From: Amphimedon queenslandica
Lineage: Eukaryota > Porifera > Demospongiae > Haplosclerida > Niphatidae
Direction: 5' to 3'
Length of the DNA: 43,124 bases
Assembly (NCBI RefSeq): GCF_000090795.2
Contig: NW_003546439.1
Span: 79,364-122,487 of the forward strand
The translations under genes and the position numbers were made by a program. This document shows positions 24,001 to 33,729 of the stretch, piece by piece. The notes under the pieces are model-generated. The model was not told the DNA's origin and made no database searches. It saw nothing but the letters and a program-made list of their open reading frames with translations. The stretch's first letter is position 1. The number at the start of each line of letters is the position of its first letter.

Positions 24001-24129
24001 CTCTACACAAATCAAAACTAAATTTAACATTTGCTCCACTCAGTTTTCAACAACAATGAAGAATTTCATTTCAGAATCATTAAGGACAGTAGAATTTAAC
24101 CACATTTAAATTATTATTATTTTTCCCTT

Positions 24130-25425
24130 CAAAAAGGTATTAGTAAAGCATGCAGTGAAAATAGCAGTGTATAAAAGTAAAGGACACTCTGCTACACTAT
24201 TAAAGTGAGTTATACTAATAAGTACACAATACACATTACTATCTTATATATACAATTAGATACTCGTAATACATTAAGTAATAGAACTGAGTAATAGTAA
24301 ATGGCACTATGCCACACTATTAAGTAAGTTATACTAATAAGTACACAATTCACATTACCATCTTTGATATAAAATTAGATATTACAAAAACAAGGAATAC
24401 AACTGTATAACAGGGAAGGACACTATGCTACATTACTAAGATGAATTATACTAATAATAATTACATAAAACACATTACCATCTTTTATATAAAAATAGAT
24501 ATTACAGACACAAGAAATACAACTATATAACAGGGAAGGACACTATGCTACAGTAAGTTATACTATTAAGTACACATAGCACATTACCGTCTTTTATATA
24601 ATATTAGATACTCTTAACACATCAAGCAATACAACTGTACAACAGTAAAGGACAATAATCTATGCTACTATTGTGAATTATACTAATAATAAATACACAA
24701 TACACATTACCATCTTTTAGATACAATTAGATACTCGTCATGCATCACGTAATACAACTGTGTAACAGTAAATGACACTATACTACACTATTAATGCAAG
24801 TTATAGTAATAATAAGGACACAATACACATTACCATCTTTTATATACAATTAGATCTTACTCACACAACAAGCACTACAACTGTATAACAGGGAAGGACA
24901 CTATGCTACACTAATAAGGTAAGTTATACTATACTAATAATAAGTACACCATAGACATTACGATCTTTGGTATAGAATTAGATACTTCTAACACGTCAAG
25001 TAATACATCTGTATAACAGTAAAGGACACTATGCTACACTACTAAGGTGAATTGTAGAAATAATAAATACACAATACACATTACAATAATTTGTAAACCA
25101 TTAGATACTTCTAACACAACAAGTAATATAACTTTACAACAGTAAAGGACACTAAGCCACACTACTAAGGTGAATTATACAAATAATAAGTACATAAAAC
25201 ACGTAGCCATCTTTTATCTACAATTAGATATTATAGACACATGAAGCAATACAACTGTATAACAGAAAAGGACACTATGCTATACTGTTAAGGTAAGTTA
25301 TACTAATAATAAGTACACAATACACGTTATGATGTTTTGTATACAATTATATACTCCTAACACATCAAGCAATAGAACTGTATAACAGGAAAGGACACTA
25401 TGCTACAATACTAACGTAGTGTAGA
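24130..25425. repeat. ~122-bp minisatellite array, about 10 copies, inverted relative to 21225-21885
   Basis: The word ATTAGATACTC and variants recur at about 24251, 24372, 24492, 24602, 24724, 24847, 24974, 25098, 25220 and 25343 (spacing 110-127 bp). The accompanying words GGACACTATGCTACA and CACAATACACATTACCATC are the reverse complements of those in the 21225-21885 array. No protein is encoded. Confidence 0.85.
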
Positions 25426-25866
25426 GACAAACTCTTACCACAACAAGTGTTGTACTGTGCTACAAAGATTCCATGAAAACAAAATACCTGACGTATTGTC
25501 AAATCTTTTATGATGTTGAGGGATCATTCGAAACATTCTTCACCTGCAAATATCTTGACAATTGTTATCATGATAAATATAATCTTTTCAGAATAAATTA
25601 AAGAAACTGTTTTAAATGTTTTGTCTTTGTTTTTCTAGGTTTGGTACTATGTCCTAACAATTGGAAAACATAGTCTGCTTTGTAAGTGCTTAATAGTCTA
25701 CCTTTGTTCTCAGAGCGCTAACAGGGAATGCACACTATAGCTTGATTGGTCCCTGGCTTCTTCCTTAGTTGGCTTGATGGCTAGAAGAAAGAGAGAACGA
25801 GTCAAACTACAACGTAATCTCGAGCGCTCAATACGCTACACACATTTTTTTGAGTGCCTACAAAAT
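25426..25866. other. no supportable gene
   Basis: Between the minisatellite and the Merlin element I see no conserved coding motif. An open frame starting at 25774 (basic N-terminus, ARRKRERVKLQR) runs into the Merlin end and is probably fortuitous, because its last third is transposon terminus. Confidence 0.4.
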
Positions 25867-25874
25867 AAGAACGC

Positions 25875-25948
25875 GGATCAACTAGAGTATCTGGCACCCC
25901 TAGAATACGGACTCAATGGACACGGAAAGTATACAGAAATGAGTGGGC
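25875..25948 (+). repeat. left terminal inverted repeat of the Merlin element
   Basis: This 74-bp end matches the reverse complement of 33227-33300 at most positions: GGATCAACTAGAGTAT at the tip, TGGACACGGAAA and GAAATGAGTGGGC further in. Both arms also read as an open frame (DQLEYLA-LKYGLNGHGxY), which I take as coincidental. Confidence 0.85.
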
Positions 25949-26025
25949 GTGGTCATAAAAATGACACGTGTATGCGCGCCACATGAAAATGCCACGTATA
26001 TGCGCACCACATAGGCTTCTAAGCT

Positions 26026-26750
26026 ATGGCTACTGCTGCTGCTGCTACTGGTGGAGATGAACTCAGTTTGTTAGAAGTGGAGCGTATTATTTTTGGTCGA
26101 ACACCGGGAATAATTGCGTTTTTGAGATCAAACGGGCTCTTAGCTAGTACAGCGACTTGCTTGATTTGAGTCATATTGATAAAAATTAATTTATGCAATG
26201 AATAATTTTAATGAAAGTACAAAATTGCTGTGTAAGTTATTCTCATGAATGTCTCAGTTATACTCAATTTAAAGTTAAAATGTATTTGTGAGTTGTTATT
26301 AGTCATATCCCATGGGTGTAATGAACTGCAGATGCGACACAGATTGAAAAATTGTAGTGATAAGAAGGACTGGTATTGCCAAATATGTAAAAATACTCAG
26401 ACTTTTAGAAGAGGCAGTTTTTTCACTATGTCAAAGCTGACACGACAAAAGTGGTTGATTGTCATTTTTTGGTGTGTACATGAATACCCATGACCAAGGC
26501 TACAACAGCTGCAAATGTAGTAGAGGACACAGCATGTGACATATCAGTGTTTGGGGGAAGTATGCTTAACTATGTTACTGCAAATGCCAATAATACTTGG
26601 TGGTCCTGCGATTGTTCTACAAATAGACGAATCTCAATTTAAACACAAACCAAAGGTATCATTCTCTTAAAGATACTGTTAAAATTTGTCCTTTTATATA
26701 GAATCACACAGGTAGACCCCGAGCCAGTGATGGTGGGTGTTTCGTTTGGT
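26026..26750 (+). pseudogene. Merlin (ISXO2/IS1016-like) transposase, 5' part
   Basis: The start at 26026 gives MATAAAATGGDELSLLEVER. After a damaged stretch or intron, 26294-26493 carries the zinc-ribbon (P-M-G-x-N-E-L-Q-M-R..., then DWYCQICKN) and RRGSFFTMSKLTRQKW, both typical of ISXO2-type transposases. In the ribbon the first Cys is replaced by Tyr, and a 1-base loss follows. At about 26587-26655, PIILGG(P)-like sequence leads to VLQIDESQFKHKPK, the first catalytic Asp being at 26626-26628. A 46-bp intron (GTATCA...TATATAG) follows, then HTGRPR at about 26705. The reading stops at 26750, where the P element enters between FG/RL and VDTSHTP. Several frame breaks make it inactive. Confidence 0.85.
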
Positions 26751-26782
26751 CATAGACCCTATATTACATGGACTGGAAACGG

Positions 26783-27551
26783 TATAGTATAGTATAATGT
26801 GATGATGTCATTTCCCGTTTCTTACCGTGCCTCACTATAGTCACTATCAAAAAGTATACAGCACTCCTACAAGCTTTCTTTTTCTTTCATTTACTAAGTC
26901 TTCAGTTTATTTCGTGAGTCTATATAGTAATTTTTGTGGTCCAATGAATACAATCTACAAGTTGCGTAATAGTAGTTTTTTTTGGCAATATCAGGTGTAC
27001 TATGAGAAACTCTCATTATTCCCTTAAATTAAGTACACCTCTATGGCACGATAACAATTTTGGTTCCATGAAAGCCCTCTTAATGGTTGAACCAGTATTC
27101 ACTATAGCTCATACTGAGTCATAGTTTCTGTAGTTTTTATGCCAATGCTACTTAAGCATGCAAACATTTTTTGCAGTGATTGTGTTATTGATACATGTTT
27201 GATGGCTTGGGACTATTTTGTGTTTTGTGATGCAGGCTTTCAGCACAATTTCATCAGTAGCTTGCCATATGGGGTGAGAAGGTTTCATCAGGGTTGGATT
27301 AAAAAGAATGAAGAGCGTAAGAGGCAAGCCCAGTGTAACTCTGTAACTCTGACGTCCTACAAAAAGGAAATGTATAAGAAACAAGGTTATTAAATAAAAA
27401 TATATATGTACCATAAATGAACTGGAATAGGTATGTGAAACACATTTAACAAGTCCTCCTTGTAGTCCAACAGGCACTTCAACAAGTGCAGTAAGTGTTT
27501 ATGTTATGAATCATTAATAATTTGTTTGTTCATATAAGGATAATATCATAA
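26783..27551. other. 5' region of the P-like element, no assigned exon
   Basis: P transposases normally start with a THAP zinc finger. I searched this stretch for a C-x(2-4)-C ... C-x2-H pattern in a plausible exon and did not find one. An 84-codon open frame at 27139-27393 has several Cys (FCSDCVIDTC) and a basic end (KKNEERKRQAQ), but I cannot link it to the family. The N-terminal exons may be lost or too diverged. Confidence 0.4.
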
Positions 27552-29114
27552 GTGTCACCAGATTTTAGTCAATTAAATCCACCTGAATTTTGGACAAAGG
27601 AGGAAAGCAATGATGGTCTTAAAATTTACAAAGTCCAGCAAATAAGCAACAACCCACCTAAGGTGTCTCATTCAATCATAATAAATAGTGATCTGACATG
27701 GTTGGCTATGGTTTATGGAGTCCATGAAATAGTAACATCATACAAATTAGCTAATTTATCAGGACCATTATCATTTAATGACTTGATTCTTAGCATCGAC
27801 AAGTATGATATATGTCCCGGTAACTCTGAAAAGAAGTACATTAAAGTTGTAGCCTCACGTCATGGACAAATCAAATCTCACAATCAATCTGTAGCTGCAA
27901 CAATTGATGTTACAGCCTTTGTAAACAAATTTCATTTTTACTCAAAAACTGTTCGAGTTAATACATGTACAAGAATTACATCTAGTGACAACAAATGTTA
28001 TAATTGTATATGCTACTGAGACACATTAAGATATCTGCACAGCAGGCTTATAGCATCAAAGAAGCCAAAATCCACCAAAATTCACACCAATAACAAGTTT
28101 TTGACGACACCAGAACAATTGAAGAAAATGTCGAATTTGCAAAGGGATGAAAAGATGTTGGCAAGACAGATCATTTGAAAGGAAAAATAGAAAAGTCTAC
28201 TTTTTTACATGGCACTACTGTTGACAGAAATTTTCATTCATATTTAATAGAGATAATGGATGAAAATAATGTTAAGATTAATTCATCATACCCTCCAAAT
28301 GGTTTAACCGTATCTTTTGGGAGCAGCTTTATGAATATATGAAGAAAAAGGATGCACGACAATTCAGATGGCACCCAGCCATGGTCTAATGGTGCTTGAG
28401 TTCAAAACTCATATCAGCTAGCTGCTACAATGCATTGCGAAGTACAGGAGTGGTAACGCTACCTTCAGTCCGAACTCTGAGGGACTACGTGAACTGGACA
28501 AAAGGTAAGGTGGGCCTTAATAATGATGTTGATTTGCAACTACTTACTGAAGCAAATTTAAGTGAATCACCATCACATCATAAATACATGTCTAGTTTTT
28601 GATAAATGCAAGATTAAGGAAGACTTGGTATATGATAAAAATGCAGGAGAGATTATTGGCTTCTGTGACATAGAGAGCATAAATGACTACTTGGATGATG
28701 TTGAAAGTGTTAATGAGCCATCGGGTGCTAAAGAGAAAATTGCCACCCATATGATTATGTTGATGACTCGTGGAATGTTTTCACCTTTATTCAACAAGAG
28801 GTCTAAGTGGAGACAAAATATTTGCATTATTTTGGATCGTTGTTGAAAGGCTACAGTCACTTGGCTTTAGTGTGCTTGCTACTACATGTGATGGAGCAGC
28901 TCCAAATTACAATTTTGTCAAACTTCATGGGAATAAAAACACTTTTCAAGTTAAAAATCCATATTCAGTTGATGATACTCCTTTCTTTTCTGTAAGTCAC
29001 ATGCCACACTTGTTAAAGACAGTTCGAAACTCTTGGGCCAACTCATATAGTCATTACAAAACCCGTAAACTATGGGTAAGATTGGGCCTCTTATTTTGCT
29101 AAAGTTATCTCATA

Positions 29115-29389
29115 AGGCCTTTCTACACTTGAACTGGTTCTGGAAGTCAGCTTATTAATGCGCATTGAATGCGCATCAAGTGGTTCCACACTATCTTCAA
29201 GATCACGTATATTTTGATAGCATTTCTGATCCAGCTGTTATTGGTTATCTCTTGAATGCGCATTCAAATCACATATGGAGGTGGTTTGGCTTCATGCGCA
29301 TTGAAGTCAATGCGCATCAGGTGTGGAATGACTGGAACCGGTTCCAAACCAGTTCAATGCGCATTAGAAGTGCTAGTGTAGAAAGACCT
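29115..29389. mobile_element. 275-bp MITE in an intron of the P transposase gene
   Basis: The ends AGGCCTTTCTACACT and the inverted GTGTAGAAAGACCT match at 13 of 14 positions, flanked by ATA on both sides (29112-29114 and 29390-29392), a possible 3-bp target duplication. It makes up most of the 335-bp intron 29076-29410. It contains six copies of the palindrome ATGCGCAT and inner inverted GAACTGGTT/AACCGGTTC words. No coding capacity. Confidence 0.75.
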
Positions 29390-29626
29390 ATAAATTCATT
29401 TTATATGTAGATTAATGGTCAGGATATTAAGTGGGCTACTGTAATCCAGCTATTTGAAAAGCATTGCTTAGATAATTTAAGAGCTCCAGGTTTGTCAATT
29501 CTTCATAAAATTCATCATGAACACATTCACCTCACTTCATACTCCAAGATGAGAGTTGACTTGGCTGTCCAAGTATGGCATATTAAATTATTTCACAGAA
29601 AAGTAATGATTAATTTTAGGTATTAA

Positions 29627-30527
29627 AGTGTAACTGCAATGATTTTTTAGGGTATTTCTTTTATGGTCTTAATATGATTGCCTGACCATAATAATGATGT
29701 GTTCCAACTCCTATTGTTTAAAAAAATTTATTCACTGAGATATGAGCTTTCAAAAATGCACTTTTTGCTTCCTTTTAATTTACTTCGTGTTGGTGGGTGT
29801 GGCTAAACATGACATCAAAGAGGCATAGATGCAGATAACTCCATTCCTTTATAGGGGGAAATAATCTTTTATTCTCATGCCTTGTAATGTAATAGCACTA
29901 CTTTAAAGATTAGGATCATTAGCTTTCATTATCCTAAGCATGCAACTGCAAGAAAAAGTCATAATACCACACTTTGGTGAATCTTCTTACTATAGGCGGC
30001 TGCAGGCCTAAGCATTGGGGGTCATTGCCTAGGCTCAAAATTATTTTTGAATTAGAAACAATGCTATTGTAAGCTTATTTATCCTTTTTACCACACCCTT
30101 TTAATTATAAATGCCTAAGCTGAGTTGGACCTCTACAGCCAACAAAGCCTCTTACCTCACCACACTGGTAAATCTGCTTGCTCGCTTCTTTTGAGTTTTT
30201 TTCTTGCAGTTGCATGCTTAGGATAATAAAAGCTAATGATCCTAATCTTTAAATTAGTACTATTACATTACAAGGCATGAGAATAAAAGATTATGTCTCC
30301 CTATAAAGGAATGGATTTAGCTGCATCTATGCCTCTTATGACGTCACTTTAACCACACCCACCTACAGGAAGTAAATTGAAAGAAGCAAAAAGTGCAAAT
30401 TTGAAAGCTCATATCTCAGTGAATAAATTTTTTTAGACAATAGGAGTTGGAACACATCATTATTATGGTCAGGCAATCATATTAAGACCATAAAATAAAT
30501 ACCTTAAAAAATTTCTGCAGTTACACT
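29627..30527. mobile_element. 901-bp TTAA-flanked foldback element (piggyBac-like MITE) in a P-transposase exon
   Basis: Both ends carry AGTGTAACTGCA as terminal inverted repeats, flanked by TTAA on each side (29623-29626 and 30528-30531), the exact signature of piggyBac-type insertion. The two arms (about 29627-29985 and 30160-30527) are reverse complements nearly throughout. The host exon begins GTA at 29620-29622 after an AG acceptor. Removing the element plus one TTAA restores GTATTAAGCAACTCAG (VLSNS) in frame. No coding capacity. Confidence 0.9.
29991..30149. mobile_element. probable small insertion in the loop of the TTAA foldback
   Basis: The block starts TATAGGCGGCTGCAGG, close to the left end of the hAT-type MITE at 8241 (CATAGGCGGCTATAGG). 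TCTTAC lies on both sides (29985-29990 and 30150-30155). The right end (CTCTACAGCC...) is a weaker inverted match. I think it is a degraded member of the same MITE family nested in the foldback loop, but the borders are unsure. Confidence 0.45.
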
Positions 30528-31356
30528 TTAAGCAACTCAGTACCTAATGCAATTTCCTTAGAAAATGATCATAATTTGAAAGAAACTGAGCGTTTTGTCA
30601 GGAATTTTAACATGTTCTTTGATGTAATGAATGTGCGATCAACATCAGAGCATCTTGAAACAAGAAACCCTGACAAAAGGCCTTACTACAATGCACAAGA
30701 TGAAAGATTAAAGGTATGGTCTAAATTGTCAAAATAATTATGAAATATTTTTCTTTTACAGTGGCTTCAATAAGATCTACTGGATTATTTAGATAAATGG
30801 GAATCATCAGTTAAGGAGAGACAAAGTTTTACAAAAAAGGAACAACTTTTAATGAGGCTCAGTAATAAAACCATCCAAGGGTTACATATCACAAGTTCAT
30901 TGTCATGAGTGGGGTTGCATAAATCATTGAATTATTATTCTTTTAGTTAATTCTATGGTTGAGTTAATAAAGTACCCCTTAACCATACCTGTTGTTAAAT
31001 GTCATATCGGAACACTTAACTCAAGATGGTCTGGAAGCCTTTATTGGTCAGCAGAGAATGAAAGGAGGTCGCAATGACAACCCAACAGTTAAATCATTCC
31101 TTGACAATACAGCATCTCTACGACTACAAGGTTCACAGAGTTTGAAGAATTCATGGGCAAAACAATGAGAAGAAGAGTACTTGCCACAGAGGATATTTTC
31201 ATTGATGACACACCTCCCAAAACGTAGGCGTGAAAATAAGGGACAATAATTGATTTTACTAACATAATTAAATGTATGATAAGATTACATTATTAACAAC
31301 AATTTATAATTGTGAAGAAGTATGTGCACTTTGAAGTTTCAATTCCTTTCTCAATC

Positions 31357-32304
31357 CCTATTTCTTTTTTGTCACCTGTTTCAGAGATTGCTTGTTTTGC
31401 TCCATGATAGCACTAGCATAAGAAAATCCTCTTATTGTTATCCATAGCTTAATTATCTTTTTTAAAAGTATTGCTGACAAATCGGAATCCAAGGTAGCAC
31501 AAACTAGTGCCCACCAAAACTGAACGTCATCATCATCTATCATGTATCAATATCAATAGCAGGAGGATGCTGCAAATCTTTCAAACAAGTGTGACGTTCT
31601 ATTTCTTAGGCAATGAAGGTTTGAAACAGATTGTCACAAATGAGAAAGAGTCCACCACGATTTACTTTGTTAATCCAACGTTTTGTATATTCCAAGTATG
31701 TTTCTTCATCTTCTTCACTATCGTCATTATGTAAAGTTGTAACAAAATCAATCAATATTTTATCAGCAAAAGAAGTACTTTTAGATAGCTTAATCTTTAA
31801 TGATCTCATTACGTAACCAGCAGCATATCAAATTACCATTTGTTCATCACACGAAATTGGAGGAGCTTCAAGGGGCATGGTAGGGTCTAATGACACCTAT
31901 CTCTTTATGATGCTTTCAAATAGGAAACGATTTATTTTTTGAATGAATAAGGATCCTTCAAAATTTTATCATTTTGAACCTTATGAATGACCTGATCCAA
32001 AAAGGTACCCAAGTTGTTATTAATTCCCCATTAGTCTTGTGTTGATAATATAGTAACCATATCTTGTATCTTAAAACCTGCTTTCCTGTCTTTTCTGTTT
32101 ACTAACACAGTCACTGGCAATTTTCATCAATGGCTCAACTAAGGAACAGCAAAAGATCTACTCTCATGCTGCTCCTTTACCTCCAAAACTTTTCTTGCAC
32201 TTTTAATGTACTTAATACCCCTCTCCTATCATATCTTCCTTTATAATAGCTTCACAAGCACTCTTGACAAGACACACTTCCATGGATTCTGTTGGAGAAG
32301 CCAT
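31357..32304 (-). pseudogene. second, antisense gene inside the P-like element, uncharacterised
   Basis: Reading leftwards from a start at 32304 (MASPTESMEVCLVKSACEAI), fragments include VEPLMKIASDCVSKQKRQES near 32160-32080, AGYVMRSLKIKLSKSTSFAD at 31818-31757, LEYTKRWINKVNRGGLFLIC at about 31690-31628 and VQFWWALVCATLDSD with IKLWITIRGFSYASAIMEQN at 31525-31400, ending in a Lys-rich tail. I recall the AGYV-R-L, KVNRGGLF and LW-TIRGFS segments from multicopy transposon-associated proteins of sponges and cnidarians, but cannot name a domain. Several stops and frame changes show decay. It converges tail to tail on the P transposase gene (stop at 31249), and both lie within the same 31-bp inverted ends. 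Confidence 0.55.
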
Positions 32305-32403
32305 TTTATTATTACAAGTTATTAATAGTATGACATCACATTACAGCATAAAAATACGGAAAGTATTCAGAATTGAAACACGGTTGGAACATCGTTTATG
32401 GCT

Positions 32404-32434
32404 CGTTTCCAGTCCATGTCATAAAGGGTCTATA
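32404..32434 (+). repeat. right 31-bp terminal inverted repeat of the P-like element
   Basis: Reading CGTTTCCAGTCC... to ...GGGTCTATA, it is the inverted copy of 26751-26781 with three mismatches. The Merlin coding sequence resumes within a few bases of its outer edge. Confidence 0.85.
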
Positions 32435-32436
32435 AT

Positions 32437-32845
32437 TTGGTAGACACATCTCATACACCTGCTCTGGGATATATGCAAGTTGTACAAAGTAGGGACGCTG
32501 CTATCCTCCTTCCTATTATCAATAATCATGTTGCTCCTGGAACAGTCATCCATTCCGATGAGTGGAGGGCTTACAGAAGAGCTGTATGCTCAGCAGCCAA
32601 ATATCTCATCTCATGCAACAGTTAATCATTGTATTCAGTTTGTTGCGCCAAATGGGGTCCATACACAAAGTATCGAGTCGTATTGGAATAAAACTAAAAT
32701 CAAGTTAAAACGCATGAGAGGATGCCACTGCCACCAGATACCCAGCTATTTGGGCGAATTTATGTGGCGAGAGAGGTTTGGAAAAACTGAAAGAGAAACA
32801 GCAGACAATATAATGCTTCACAACTCACAACAGTATCCAGTATGA
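32437..32845 (+). pseudogene. Merlin (ISXO2/IS1016-like) transposase, 3' part
   Basis: Immediately outside the P-like element the Merlin protein continues: VDTSHTPALGYMQVV, then LLPIINNHVAPGTVIHSDEW with the second catalytic Asp at 32557-32559. After a frame change near 32600 come VNHCIQFVAPNGVHTQSIES with the third acidic residue (Glu, 32675-32677), YWNKTKIKLKRMRG, and EFMWRERFGKTERETADNI, ending at a TGA at 32843-32845. The D-D-E order and the KLKRMRG...EFMWR signature are those of ISXO2-type transposases. Joined with the 5' part it gives a normal-length gene, split only by the P element and small lesions. Confidence 0.9.
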
Positions 32846-33226
32846 TTTGATAATTTCACAGAACACTGATGCATAAAAAATGACATTATTAGGAGTTAGA
32901 TAATGGAATTTGTTGTAAATATTGTAACACACACACACGTAAAGCTTTAATTCATTTAAATTGACTTAAGATTTAATTTATTCAATTCAGTATATTATAA
33001 ATACACTTTAACAGCAGTACGTTGACTGAGGTCTCACTAAGGTAATGATGTAGCCTGCCTTACCAAAGGTAATGTTGAAGAAAATGCAGATGTGGTCAGA
33101 CTACAAAAAATTTTTAGTTACAGCATCTAAGTCAGGACTTGAACTGAGCCTTCCACATTGAGAGCAAACTATTATGATGTTTATTAATTCTGATTATTTC
33201 ATGACCACACCCACACAGGACATGCT

Positions 33227-33300
33227 GCCCACTCATTTCAGTATAATTTCCGTGTCCATTTAGTCCATATTTTAAGGAAGCCAAATACTCTAGTTGATCC
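33227..33300 (-). repeat. right terminal inverted repeat of the Merlin element
   Basis: This is the inverted partner of 25875-25948, ending in TAGTTGATCC, followed at once by AAGAACAC, the right copy of the target duplication. Confidence 0.85.
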
Positions 33301-33729
33301 AAGAACACTCCAGCCACTCTAACAAACACACTGACTTGACTGTAAAGCTTACCTTTGTCTTTATCCTAAACAATGATAGAAGGAGAGTTTTAAGTAGCAA
33401 CATATTCAAGCAACTTTTTCTCCATTTCAAACTTGTATGGTCATGTGATCAGTCATGTGATAAACATTAAAAATTGCTTTGCAGCAATTTCTGCACTTCT
33501 TGCTTGGAACGATATATGAAGGCTTATAACTGAAGATAGGTAAGTTGCATTGATGTGCAACAAGCAGCAATCGATAGAGAATTGTCAGATAAACTTTTCA
33601 TATAAGAATATAATTTTCCAATTTTTCTCTGTTAAGGTCGATTTTCTCAGACCATGTCACAAATGATGATGCAGTAGTCCATATTTCCAGAACTTCAGTT
33701 CTAAATTTACTATGAACAATACCTGATGC

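Larger units (their letters stand above)
27552..31249 (+). pseudogene. P-element (THAP9-like) transposase, multi-exon, disrupted
   Basis: Exons in order: 27552-28018 (FNDLILSIDKYDICPGN), then coiled basic sequence to about 28190, 28200-28600 (FHSYLIEIMDENNVKINSSY; VVTLPSVRTLRDYVNW) and 28590-28840 (EIIGFCDIESINDYLDD). 28770-29075 contains FALFWIVVERLQSLGFSVLA, the catalytic-region TTCDGAAPN and SHMPHLLKTVRNSWA. 29411-29572 (DIKWATVIQLFEKHCLDNLR; YSKMRVDLAVQ) is followed by 29620 resuming at 30532-30713 (SLENDHNLKETERFVRNFNM) and 30762-30906. The last block, about 31000-31249, has LTQDGLEAFIGQQRMKGGRN and DNPTVKSFLDN, the signature of the P transposase C-terminal domain. P transposases are GTP-dependent DDE enzymes. 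Frameshifts near 28600, 28830 and 31060, a stop at 30771 and two insertions show it is inactive. Confidence 0.85.
26751..32434 (+). mobile_element. P-element-like transposon, 5,684 bp, inserted in the Merlin transposase gene
   Basis: The left end (26751-26781) begins CATAGACCC and the right end (32404-32434) is its inverted copy: 28 of 31 positions match, and 31 bp is the known length of P-element ends. The flanks GTTTGGT (26744-26750) and ATTTGGT (32435-32441) form a 7-base near-duplication, close to the 8-bp duplication of P elements. The exact border is uncertain by one base. Inside lie a P-type transposase gene on the plus strand, a second gene on the minus strand, and three smaller insertions. 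Confidence 0.85.
25875..33300 (+). mobile_element. Merlin/IS1016-type DNA transposon, 7,426 bp including nested insertions
   Basis: The element starts GGATCAACTAGAGTAT and ends with the inverted copy. The terminal inverted repeats extend about 74 bp (25875-25948 and 33227-33300). Outside lie AAGAACGC (25867-25874) and AAGAACAC (33301-33308), an 8-bp target duplication with one mismatch. Eight- to nine-base duplications, ends beginning GG and an ISXO2/IS1016-type DDE transposase are the defining features of Merlin elements. Without the P element inside, the Merlin copy would be about 1.74 kb, a normal size. Both transposase halves lie between these ends in the same orientation. Confidence 0.85.

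Noticed and set aside
23470..25425. CRISPR-like arrays
   Set aside because: Repeats are contiguous, with no unique spacers, and diverge along their whole length. The host is clearly eukaryotic.
25774..25986. 70-codon frame and its mirror at 33132-33329 as a duplicated gene
   Set aside because: The shared peptide is entirely the Merlin terminal inverted repeat read in frame; the flanking parts are unrelated.
27139..27393. Cys-containing 84-codon frame as a possible THAP finger of the P transposase
   Set aside because: The spacing of Cys and His does not fit a THAP domain and the basic tail is unlike the family.
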